Origin: Aurelia coerulea
Lineage: Eukaryota > Cnidaria > Scyphozoa > Semaeostomeae > Ulmaridae
Reading direction: 5' to 3'
DNA: 64,000 nucleotides
Assembly: GCA_039566865.1 (NCBI GenBank)
Contig: CM076948.1
Span: 13,961,001 to 14,025,000, forward strand
Made by a program: the position numbers and the translations under genes. The notes under the pieces were generated by a model. It was not told the origin of the DNA. It did not search any database and saw nothing but the letters and a program-made list of their open reading frames with translations. Below, piece after piece: positions 53,119 to 63,872 of the stretch (positions within the stretch are counted from its first letter, which is position 1; every line of letters starts with the position of its first letter).

Positions 53119-53129
53119 ATCTGGGGATA

Positions 53130-55600
53130 ATACCCGTGCTGAAACAGAGCGGAATAATCTTCTGATTGGCTGAAATAATTCGAAATGCCGCCCTGTTGAT
53201 TTTATGCAAATTTGCCTCACGCCATTAGAAGTCAATGGAAAAGCTGCGGCCGAGGGGTGCAGGGCTAATTCCCTCGGCGGCATTCATGGGGTACATTCGG
53301 CAACCAAAGTGAAAGTTGAAATCCTCGAAGCGAAGGCCAATCTACAAATCTGTCATTTAGATTTTTGATTCATCGCCCCGATTTCAAGAAATTCGACATT
53401 TTCTGAAGGTATCGATTTTGGCATAGTCAACAGCAGCCTTTTGGGGAGCCATGATAACTGGAATGTCAATTTTTGCTGTATCCTTTGATCCTCCGGTTTG
53501 GAGCTAAAAAGACAACATGGTGGCCTAGAAACTCACAAGCGAGAGCATTTGTTGTTTGGGGGGCAAACAAGAGTTTACATATGGTGAATTCATCAATCTG
53601 GATCAGCCTAGATGGCATCGAAATCAAGGACATACTGTGCAAACTAATGCAGAGTGAACTGTTGATGAAAATCCATGAACAAATACAGGCACCTCTGAAT
53701 TTCTTCTGATAATGTGGAAGAGAAACAAGATTTCAACAGCTGCAAACTTATGGTGCATTCCATGTAAATTCCACAGGCAAACTTTTTGGAAAAAGAATTG
53801 AAGGATAAATGGAATACTGTAACTTCATTATAGAAATGTCTGGTGTTAAATATATGGAATGCAGCCCAGCAGCAAACTGTTTGTGTGGTTTTAGGTTATC
53901 AAAGGGATTTCCTGAGCAAACACAATGATTCCTGCAAAATACAGGAAGAGTTCTGGGAAATGTGCTTGTCTTTGTCAAGTGTCCATGAAACTGAATCTTT
54001 GTACTTTTGGTCATGGTATACTATAGTCTCACTGAATAGCAATTATATAGCTGTATGAGGCTCAAAAATGCTTTCACCATAGGTGTAGGAGACATGGGGG
54101 TTGGGGGGACTATTATAGCCCCCCAATGTTGGAAAATTTTTGCAAAAATCAGCCATAATCACGCAGAAATCCATTTCTTCCCCCATGCTTACGACTCTCA
54201 TTGTCAAAAACCTTTTCTTCTTTACCAAAATGTACTTTACTCAAGGAAACCAGGTTAATCAGTAGGTTTACGCCGAGAAAACATGCTTGTTGTTGCGGAG
54301 CGCATGTGCAGCAACTTTATAGACGAGTTTGACTAGCATTCCGAAGGATTGACCGTGGAGTATCACCATGGTATCACAGCCAGCGAACAAAAGGACATTC
54401 CGGCGACTCATCGATTCTTGTGATTGGATAAAGAACAGCAAGTAATTTATCACCTTAGGCCAATATCATTGTCTGCTGAATGATAGAAGCCAACAAACCG
54501 GAAACTATAGAACAGATCTCAAAGAATGCAGTCAAGACTTTTCTCCAGACCTATTGAAACACCCATTGTTAACAGACCATGCCATTGCTAATCAAGTTCA
54601 AAATCTAACTACAGCTAAACAACAAAAGAGTACACTTGGGCAGACAAAGTGTAAACAATAAATTGCAATGTGATTTAATTCTGTATTCTGTATGGTCTGA
54701 GGATGTGATCAAAATGTGCGGCATTTTGAAGTCAGCTGAGGGGTGTATCACTTTTCCAGGAAGGCGTACGAGATTTGTTAAAACAATAGAATTTCTAGGG
54801 ATTTTTGTGGATTTTTCTTGAAAACAAAAGGATTTTTGCCAAAGGTATATGAAGTTTTTACAGAGTGATAGATCCCTCGGTCTGAGATAGGCAAAAAGAG
54901 ACTTGGAAACAGTAATTTTCACAAACTGCGAGCATAATTTTCAACAAACAATATGATAAGCGAGATCTATTCAGCTGCATCTCCTTGACAATGTCAACAG
55001 CTAGTATGGCTTGATATACAAGTTGTTGATGCCCAACAAGACTAATGTTAGGGTGGTAAAGAATAGTTGCTGTCTTTAAAGCATTGTCCAGAGACGTAGG
55101 TACGGCCACAAGATTTTGCAATAAACAAAGAAGTGCCCTTTTTATTTTCAGGAAGTGCCCCTGAAGCTTAATGAAAAAGTGCCATTTAAGTGTCGTGCCC
55201 CCCTCAAGTTTGAGATGCTTCCTACGTCCCTGGTTTTGGCTCCATCCAACGGAATGGACGCCAGAAGAAAAAAGCAAGAAAACATACAAAAAGCAACACC
55301 TTTTTACAAAAGGAAATCTATGTACTTATGATAAAACTCTTAACATTTTCACGGCAAAAGGTAGTTATCACAACGATGGCTTTCGTGAATTCAAACTCAC
55401 TCAGTTATTCAAAATGAATGTTGTGGAAGATAATTTGTTTCTTAGGAGGGCTAGAGCCCCCCCCCCCAATAATCTAAAAAACAATGGAGCTACATTGCTG
55501 CTGAGCAACACTTCCTTAACAATGTTAACAGCTAGTTTGGTAGCAAATATTTGCAGCAATGAATATAGACGTATCTTTTTTATAAAAAAAACTAAGAATT
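53130..55600. other. Unclassified region, no gene recognised
   Basis: A 78-residue frame (53473-53709, RFGAKKTTWWPRNSQARAFV then VWGANKSLHM) and another stretch near 54270-54450 (ENMLVVAERMCSNFIDEFD, a stop, then HSEGLTVEYHHGITASEQKD) look somewhat protein-like but have stops and no family I know. They may be a decayed DNA transposon. No exon continuing KATNB1 was seen. Confidence 0.45.
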
Positions 55601-56977
55601 TTGGTCAGTACTGAAAGTTTCTTAAAATTATCAGATTTTGAGTACTTACAGTTTCTTACGAGTTTCTGGTTCCGTAACAATCTTCATGTTCTCTACATGC
55701 TTCCTCGTGAGCATTTCAAAACAAGTTCTTTTCAAGCCTTGCTAATGTTTAGGCCAGTGGCGGACACTTTGCCAAATATTGGGGGGCCATGCTATTGTTT
55801 CGGTTAAAAAGCATTGTTTGTTTCTATTGTTTTCGAACAAAAGATCTTTGTTCTAGCCAACATTGGGGGGGCGATCGCACCCCGTCACTCCCCCCATGTG
55901 TCCGCCACTGGTTTAGGCATCATTCAAGTATCTTCCAAGTAATATGATTCAGGAAATGAGTGAAAAGAAAGTATACATTTTTGTAAAGATTTCCTTTTTC
56001 AAAATAAATAGTTTCTTAAGTTATCTTTTCACAGTACTGGAGTTTCTTAATTCTGCTTTGTTGAAGCACAGTTTGTGTTACATAAAATAGTCCTTACAGA
56101 TTATTGTTCAAAATTCAAATCTTTCAAGAATTCATATCTGTGTCAAGAGTTGTGAAACACTGACTTTGTAAGGATGTAGCTGTACACAATGTATGCAATG
56201 AACACCACATTTTCAAAGCATGTTTCCTGTTTTTATGCTTTCTGTGACATGGGGCATCATTCTTTTATGGGTGGATGTTCTTGTGATCACAATTTGACAA
56301 TCTCTTGGCAAACAGCAAGTGCACACAACAAGAAATTATATTTCACAATGTGTTGACTCATGTGAAACGAAATGTCAGCTTGCAGTTCCTTTCTTATAAA
56401 TTGTTAAAGAATTTTCAGATGTGTACAATAGAGATAGAAGCTCCAATGTCACTCAATCAAACCTCTTGTATAAAGATGTATAAAAATATTGTTCAATCCA
56501 GACTCTTGTATAGTACAGCTAAAAGGTTTACTGAAGTCCAATTTTACAAAGCAGGAGTGAAAATTTTGCCAACCAAACAATAACTATTTCAATATACATT
56601 ATATATTTGTTCAGCAAAATTTCCATCACTTTACTATTGCAAGTGATTTTTGCTCCTGCATTTTATGAACTTCCCTGTGATCCATGAGATCCCTTCATTG
56701 TCCATTGAAAATCACATCTTAAAATGAATAACGTGAGTTAAAAGAGGAGATCTCACAGGATTATAAATAGCCTACATTGTATCCGACAATCCAATATGTG
56801 ACCAAAAATTGCAAAGCCAGATAAAAAAATAGCATAATTTGACTTTGCAGGTAAATTCATGATTTCCATTATGTTGTATTTGACATTTTCATTTGACATG
56901 TACATCAGATATCCAGGAATGATCAGCAATAACACTCTGTACAAAAGATGCAACGTTGCAAAGCTATCGGACAGAGC

Positions 56978-57168
56978 ATGGGTAGTTAGACACTGCTGGT
57001 GTGCTTCTATGGAGGAGCGCTGGATATTATGTATCTGCGGGGGAAATTTTTTTGCAGTAATGCGGAGGAGATATCGAAAGAACAAAAACAAACTATTAAA
57101 ATGAATGGGAAGGCAACCCCCTATATCTTCCTACAGTGATTTTTCTCATGATGCTCGTAACAAGGGCT
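56978..57168 (+). repeat. Inverted partner of the repeat at 63600-63872
   Basis: CATGGGTAGTTAGACACTGC, GTATCTGCGGGGGAAATTTT, TGCGGAGGAGATATCG and TTTCTCATGATGCTCGTAAC all recur, inverted and in the same order, at 63600-63872. Here the inner 38-bp segment is single copy. Confidence 0.85.
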
Positions 57169-57249
57169 TATTGGCTACAGGGATACAATGGAGCATGATT
57201 GCATATTGAAGACGGGGGACATCATAATGATAGATCAAAATGAAAAATG

Positions 57250-57366
57250 GCGGACTTCGAAGCTGTGGCTGCTGTGGCTGGTGCTGAATTGCGGACTGCA
57301 GCTTGCTCTATCACAACCAAACAATCCTCTGCCAAAAAAGATTGTAGTCCCCCGTCGTTAGAGTCT
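57250..57366 (+). other. Short ATG-initiated frame, possibly a decayed ORF
   Basis: AAAATGGCGGAC starts MADFEAVAAVAGAELRTAAC then SITTKQSSAKKDCSPPSLES and runs to a stop at 57394. The start context resembles a host 5' exon. Further protein-like pieces follow (FRPNQRILQMNRQRGWCGQI near 57655). No family recognised; no splice donor was found that would make it a clear exon. Confidence 0.25.
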
Positions 57367-58699
57367 ATTGGAAAGAAATATTGCGATCGCAACTAAGATT
57401 GGACCCATATGTTAGAGGGAGTTGCGAGGTTTTCGTAACAAACGGCAGATCCTTCTACACACAAGTCGAGGCGAGCAAGCCATCGGAGATGGGCGAAAGT
57501 TGGTGAAAGAGAAATATTTTCACTGGAGACACGTTACTGAGATTGGTTGTTTTTCAAAGAAAAGATTTTTATATGCTGAGCGTTTGAGATCTTATGTCGA
57601 GAGGAGATTTTGCTGGCCTATTCGAAGATGAGATGAAGAAGAAGTGAATATGGAGTTTAGGCCCAACCAGAGAATCCTCCAGATGAACAGGCAGCGTGGC
57701 TGGTGTGGTCAAATTAAAAAAAAAGACGTCATTGAAATATGAAGCAAGACTTTAACCATATCAGTTAAGTTATTTACAAGATCTCACGTAGCCGGGATGA
57801 ACAACCAACATTTGTAGAGCTGTAGATGTTACATCCATATGAAATATACAAAATGGCAGACGGAGTCTGTCTCTGGCTGCATTCTTATCACTTACTGAAC
57901 ACTGATGACAAAATCTGTTCATGGTAATTTGAGAAGTTCTGCAGAGTGACGTGGGGCTGGGAGCTTGTTGAGAATTCTACTGACGTAGTCACCTTTTAGT
58001 TGTGTAGTCCAATCCCAACATTTGGGATCTTCCCAACAAAAGATTAGACAATGCAAAGGACTTGCAAGCATCAATGTATTACAAAGATCAAGGCCAAATG
58101 TGTTTGTTGTACCAGCAACTTAGGTGTGCTTGGATTTTCATGTTTGAAACTTTGTCGTAGCTTATTATTGCTTGTACTTGCATGATTTATATAATCTCTT
58201 AATTGCTTTCAAAGAAATAAAGATGTAGGCATTTTAGGCTGCTGCTTGTAATGATCAAAACTCATTCAGCATTGTTTTGCAACTCTAAAATATTTTTCAT
58301 TGTCAACAGATGTATTAAAAACTAATCGATCACATCCGCACCTTGTTTCCTTATCAGAAACGTTGATAAGCCCATAGCATTAAAAGTTTCTTAATTCCAC
58401 ATGAACATTTTAGCATTTTACTGCTCATAGTTTCTTAAATTTGTTTCTTATTTTTGGATACATGAAGTTTCTACCACTGCCAGGTATATATTTCTTGACA
58501 TGCAGCACAGTTTGTTGCAAGCAAGCAAGTTCTCTTGGGCTCAAAGCATAACATTTATGAAATATTACTCAAAAACATTGGCCCACAGCTTTCTTTGAAT
58601 TGGCTTTTAAAAGTTTCTTAGCACTCCTCCAACGTAGTACTAGAGTTTCTTAAATTTGTCACCATCCTGGTACTAATTTCTTATAAACCACTTTCTTAT

Positions 58700-60315
58700 G
58701 AAATAGAAAATGTTTATTTACGCATATTATGCAGATGTTATAGATATAACTCTCGTGAATCTTTTTGATCCCTCCTTGACTCAATGGTGTCAACTTTAAG
58801 GCCCCAAGCAGAAGCAAGAGGCATGAGACAGCATTAATTTCCTGTCATTAATGCCAAGATGGCAAAATCCTGGTTTCTTGGGTTCGTACAGCTACTTCAA
58901 AAATCAACTCTAAGAAGTGATGACTGTTAGCCCTTGTTTTCCCTCAAAATCACATTGTACTGTAATGCAGTTATTTTAGTTTATATTGTAAATTGGAGTT
59001 CAACTTGAATTGTGAAGTAAATTCATTTTATATACAAGGGAAGGTTGATGAATATTGAATAAAGGACAGCACATCTACAAGAGAATGGCTGTTGACTTTT
59101 CTTTGTATCTTTGTATCTTAAAAAATCCAGAATCCCGCAACCCTTCATATCCTGCTTTGGATCTGTTCCGCAACTTAAGACATGCTCCTATTATCCTGCA
59201 AGAAATTACATTTATAATTTGCAAATGAAACTTATAGAATTTAGAAAATTTTTCAAACTCAATTTACTGCAATCATAGATGGAAGAGGGAGGGGGAGTGC
59301 CAAATCAGCAATCTGGTAACTTTTCTTCTCTATCCTTACAAATTGCAATTACAACTTTGAAACTTTCTGGCTTTTAGTTTTGCCCATCTTGTACTCACAA
59401 ACTGATTTTTAGAAAAACTAAAATACATCCAGGAGGAGTTTCAAGATAGAAATGGAATTTCAAAAGGTTTCCATATCAATTTCAATTTTTTGAAATCTAT
59501 ACTCAAACTGGAAATGATACAGTAGCATACACTATCTTTGGTGTTCTGTCAAATTGGCTATCTATTTTTGCACAAAATTGACACTTTAGTTGACCCATTT
59601 TTTGCACTGTGCATGTGCAAATTCTTTCAATTTTTTGTGATGATATTTCTCCTACTCATAGAAGATGTAACCACGAAATACATGAAAATTGAACTGATTT
59701 CTTTGCAGCAAACAGTTTACATGCAGCCAGTAATTGAACATTTTTATTAGATGTGGTTGTGGTTGTGGTTTTCTAAATGAAACATTATATTGATCACAAA
59801 AAGCTTGTGACACATCTATCTGATGCACTTTCCAGGTAAAAATTCTCATAGCTCTAAGCTGTACACAGCAGGACAGAGGGGGGCCTTCTCAGCCCCCATA
59901 CTCATAATTATCAAAAGTAAATTGCAGAAGTGACACATAGAAACTGTATGCAAGACAGCAAAATACTTAAAAGTAAAATATAGTCTACCTGTGGAAGAGG
60001 CTATTAATTGTTAATACTTTGTGTAATATTTTGTTGCTTCCCCGGTTTCTGGCAAGGGATCATATACAACCAAACAAAATGCTAAACCAATAACAGAGAT
60101 CAAATAAATTCAAGTTTATGCATCAAATGAATACAGCGTAAAAGCTTATCATAACATCCATTAGCAAAATATTGAATATGTTTGCAGATGCTTCAAGCTT
60201 GATACTGATTGCAAGAATTTTGTACCACTTTTATCCTCCAATCGTTGCTGCAGCTGCATTACAGACATATGTTTGAAGTTTATCTTTGATGAATGGCTTC
60301 CTTGGCTACTATGTT
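58700..60315. other. No gene recognised
   Basis: AT-rich sequence. The open frame at 59538-59750 has no recognisable domain and is not bounded by splice signals. Confidence 0.5.
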
Positions 60316-61650
60316 TGATTTGATTTGATTTGATTTCAAATATTTAGGGAGGGTAGCCCTTCAGCAAGTGCTGATTTTCAAGGGGCCCTCCATCTAACGA
60401 TACAATACAATAATAATAATATAATACAAAGGAAAGAAAACCTATTTACAATATGTCAAAGTCTAATTAATCTATTAAAAACAATGTTAGAAATAATGAC
60501 CAGTGTTGAAATCAATTTACAGGGTATCTAAAATATATTATCTACACAGCAGTCTACGCTAAATATGGCTCTTGAAGGCATTGACCGAAGATGCCTGTTT
60601 AACCTCAGTTGAAAGGCTGTTCCAGCTTTTTGCACCCTTGAATGAAAAGCATTTTTGTCCATTAGCGGAACTTTTCAAAGGCAGCCTCAAGTCAGTGTTT
60701 GTATTTCGTAGGCTACGCTCGGTGCAATCAGCTTTTTTGGTGAAAAGATTGCAAAGATAGGTAGGAGCAAGGTCGTTGATGCATTTAAAAACCATTAGTT
60801 TCGTCTGTCTATCTATCAGCTCCTTGATCGTGTGCCAACCTAAACTTTGTATCAAGGGTTTACTTGGAGCATCGAACTGACTATTGGTCACAACACGAGC
60901 TGCTCTGTTTTGAAGTCTCTGCAATTGTAAGATGTCGGTGGAATTGCAGCAACCCCAAACAGAACAACAGTATTGGAAGTGAGGCTCCACGATGCTGCTA
61001 TAGAGAGTCTTCACAACTCGAGCAGGAAGATACTTTTTGGCGTATTTCAAGAAGCCGATAGCTCGGGAAGCTTTCGCAGTGACTGTTTTTATTTGCTCCT
61101 TCCATGTGAGATTTTCGTCGATTTGAACACCTAAGTACTTAGTATTACTTCCAACTTCGACTCTAGTCTCGCGAATGGAAGGTTGGAAAGTTTGATTTGA
61201 AATCTCTAGATGCTTCTTCTTATGTTTGGTGGTAATTAGCATAGAGTGGGTTTTAGTTACATTGAGGGATAGTTTGTTCCCCTTTAGCCACGTATCAAGT
61301 TTCCGTAGATCTTCATTGATAGCCTCGGTCAACTGAGTAATGTCTTTCGAAAAATGATAAATACTTGTATCATCAGCATACATAGACACTTTAGAGTTCT
61401 TTATAACGCATGGAAGGTCATTTATGTACACTAAAAATAGGAGTGGACCGAGACAAGAGCCCTGTGGGACTCCCACCTCGATGCTCCCCATATTAGAATC
61501 TACACCATTTACTCGACAATATTGCTTTCTGTTAGCGAGATAGGACTTGAACCAAGATAGCTCCCTACTTAGTACACCATAGTGCGCGAGTTTTTGGCAA
61601 AGGATTTCATGATCAACCGTGTCAAAAGCTTTTTTGAGATCAATAATGTT
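60316..61650 (-). pseudogene. LINE-B copy 3, RT to 3' tail, 5'-truncated
   Basis: The minus strand begins near 61650 with IIDLKKAFDTVDHEILCQKL and QYCRVNGVDSNMGSIEVGVP (box GVPQGS), then a 310-residue open frame (60559-61491): CLGPLLFLVYINDLPCVIKN, SMYADDTSIYHFSKD (about 61345-61390), KYLGVQIDENLTWKEQIKTV, FQYCCSVWGCCNSTDILQLQ and FSFKGAKSWNSLSTEVKQAS, to a stop near 60559. The 3' tail is (TCAAA)n, seen as TTTGATTTGATTTGATTT at 60316-60340. The catalytic Asp pair is intact but the fingers and endonuclease are missing. It breaks off within an unidentified ORF (61655-62020). Confidence 0.9.
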
Positions 61651-61654
61651 GGAA

Positions 61655-62020
61655 TGTTGGAAGCTCGAAATGACCTGACTCGAAGTGCACTGTCAAGCTT
61701 CTGGCATTCTTCGCATACTTTTGATTTTGTTGCTGAGCTTATCATAATTTTGCACTTAACAGAAATGAAGGCTTTGAAAGATGGAGATGCTTCATGAAAA
61801 AGCCAACCTGGCAACACTCTGAATGTGACCTTCACTGTCATACACAGTATCCAACAGGATAGAGTATTTTGCTTTTGTACACCCTTGGCACACCTGACTT
61901 CTACTGAAAATTGACAAGACATGAACAAAAGAGGAAGCAGTCTTTATATTCATAGGAATATCCCAACCAAGTTCATGGAGATCTAAAACTCTATTGCCAA
62001 CATTCACAACAAAAGATGAA
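61655..62020 (-). pseudogene. Unidentified Cys-rich ORF next to the LINE-B copy
   Basis: The minus strand reads ADSSFVVNVGNRVLDLHELG, SSFVHVLSIFSRSQVCQGCT, SILLDTVYDSEGHIQSVARL, then after a frameshift near 61795 HEASPSFKAFISVKCKIMIS and VCEECQKLDSALRVRSFRAS. Two CxxC pairs (CQGC, CEEC) suggest a zinc-binding fold. On the other side of the LINE, minus-strand KHMSVMQLQQRLEDKSGTKF (about 60230-60290) could be its continuation. The layout reminds me of N-terminal parts of THAP/P-element-type transposon proteins, but that is a weak inference. Confidence 0.4.
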
Positions 62021-62024
62021 TCTG

Positions 62025-62327
62025 CCTGTACAAAAATACAAGGCTAAACTTGGCCTTGTACAGGCCAAGTTTTAGCCTTGTAAAGGGGATTATGACCTTG
62101 TTATGACCTTGTACTAACCTTGGAAGAAAATTACAAGGCTATCAGCAAGATTCCAAGCTGCAACCAGTCTAACACAAGGTTTCCACAAGGCTTCTACAAG
62201 GCTAATTAGCATTTTTCAAGCCATTTACAAGGTTACAGCAAGGCTATTCCAGGCTATAACAAGGTTACAAGGCCATAACTACAAGGCTTGTACATGGCTA
62301 TTACATGGCCTTGTATTTTTGTACAGG
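62025..62327. mobile_element. 303-bp MITE full of ACAAGGCT motifs
   Basis: The ends CCTGTACAAAAATACAAGGC and GCCTTGTATTTTTGTACAGG are perfect inverted copies over 20 bases. Between them ACAAGGCT, CAAGGTT or their complements occur more than a dozen times in both orientations. It is non-coding, and abuts the Cys-rich ORF at 62020. Confidence 0.88.
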
Positions 62328-63290
62328 TAGTTATTAACGTCCACCCCTATTTTCAAAAGACGACACCCTACTATTTTGAGTAACCTCACATTGGTAGTAG
62401 TCAGAAAATTTTCTGGATCCGCCCCTGAATAAGACCAATTTTTTGAAAATTTGTACTATTTCACTGTTTTATAAATGATTTGACTTCATCATGACAGTGA
62501 AACATAAAAGCAAAATAGTGAGAACTTTCTTAATCAAGTGACTAGCACAGATTCATTTCAAAGATCATTTACATGCACCAAGATCATGCTCTTTTCCTGA
62601 TTTTTAACAAATATTCTTTTTATCAGCAATAACTATATCAATATAGAATTGTCTTCCATTTTCACATTTTCTTTTACCAAATCACTATCATAGAAAATCA
62701 TTTTTATTAGGGTATACTGGGGTAAAATGGGCAAGATGAGGGTAAAATGGGTAGCATTGACTGCCAGAAGTTGCCAAACAACAAGTCACAATAAAAAATT
62801 TAATTACTTAATTTAGGATCACAATAGGTTGATCATACTGTGTACCAAGCTACAACTTCATAGTTCTATTGGTTTTTGAAATAATTAGGGAGGATGCCCC
62901 TAAGTACACAAAAACAGCGTTTCCAGAATCTCGATATGTGGTCTAAATAGGAATATTCAGAAGTTAAATATCCACATTATTTACACTAAACCTTTTTGTT
63001 TAAAGTTATGATAATCTTTGATGTGCATTCACGAAGCTTCTCTAAGGCACTGAGGGCTTTAAACACCTTCGTTCTTTTGCTCTTCCATGCTTTGCTTTGC
63101 TCTTGGTATTATTTTTAATGCAGTTCAGAGCATGCACCACTGGGGCTTGGAGCTTGCCCATTGATCGATTTTACTGCAACTTTTTGGGATGTTCATATTT
63201 AAACAGGTTGAATTTCACTGACACTTTTAGGCAGGGGTATGGATATGGCATGGATATGGCACTTTACGAATAATAAACTTTATTCTCCCT
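62328..63290. other. No gene recognised
   Basis: AT-rich. TAGGGTATACTGGGGTAAAA at about 62709 resembles the tip of the element at 29903-30925; no right tip was found. Confidence 0.5.
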
Positions 63291-63306
63291 ACAAAATTAT
63301 CTTATG

Positions 63307-63536
63307 ATGCTAAATTCACTCACCTCTTTTTTAAATCCTTGAAAAATGCCATCATGTGCGCTGTCTAGATAGTCTAGGCCTTCATCGATAATTTCTTTTT
63401 GGCCGACATCTGCTGTGTGATAGATATTTTTAGAAATTGCCGCCTTTTTTTTGCTCGCGCTGTGAGCCAAAACGAGGCGCGTCGAGCCATCGTGAGGCTC
63501 GAACAAAAATAGCGCCCCCGTCTCTATAGCTGTCAA
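63307..63536 (-). CDS. Possible minus-strand exon of an unidentified gene
   Basis: A frame with protein-like composition (SASKKKAAISKNIYHTADVG, EIIDEGLDYLDSAHDGIF, QGFKKE) ends at GAG|GTGAGT, a strong donor at about 63322. There is no in-frame ATG; the nearest ATG (63540) is in another frame. It could be an internal exon, a first exon with an error, or chance. No family recognised. Confidence 0.3.
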
Positions 63537-63558
63537 TCATAGAGTGTTTCCTAGTGCT

Positions 63559-63586
63559 GCCCTACCTCTGACGTCAGAGGTAGGGC
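63559..63586. promoter_or_regulatory. 28-bp perfect palindrome centred on a CRE (TGACGTCA)
   Basis: GCCCTACCTCTGAC followed by its exact complement GTCAGAGGTAGGGC, 14 bases each side with no spacer. The core TGACGTCA (63569-63576) is the consensus ATF/CREB site. It lies 20-50 bp upstream of the possible minus-strand exon, so it could be a promoter element; it could also be a collapsed transposon tip. Confidence 0.6.
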
Positions 63587-63599
63587 AATCCTTTGTTTT

Positions 63600-63872
63600 C
63601 GGTCGCGTGTTTTGTTACGAGCATCATGAGAAAAATCGCTGTAGGAAGACATTGGAGGTTGCCTTCCCATTCTTCTCTCTCCTTCTCTCTTCGCTTCCGA
63701 TATCTCCTCCGCAGTACTATAAAACTTTCCCCTGCAGATATCTCCTCCGCAGTACTATAAAAAATTTCCCCTGCAGATATCTCCTCCGCAGTACTATAAA
63801 AAATTTCCCCCGCAGATACATATTATCCAGCTCTTCTCCATAGAAGCACACCAGCAGTGTGTAACTACCCAT
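63600..63872 (-). repeat. Inverted copy of 56978-57168 with a 38-bp unit in triplicate
   Basis: The reverse complement follows 56978-57168. The segment GATATCTCCTCCGCAGTACT then ATAAAAAATTTCCCCTGCA is repeated three times (63699, 63737, 63776). Confidence 0.88.

Larger units (their letters stand above)
55600..58700 (+). repeat. Region with recurring GTTTCTTA motifs
   Basis: AGTTTCTTA or GTTTCTTAA recurs at about 55617, 55658, 56010, 56043, 58388, 58431, 58612, 58647, with TTTCTTAT variants at 58442, 58676 and 58690. The same motif, reverse-complemented, recurs in the MITE at 3103-3484. It may mark an undescribed repeat family with sub-terminal motifs. Confidence 0.45.

Noticed and set aside
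57940..58000. VTWGWELVENSTDVVTF frame as the missing KATNB1 exon after QDSLR
   Set aside because: It resembles VY.WEP...FDVV only loosely, and no acceptor in the right phase precedes it (the AG dinucleotides nearby give other frames).
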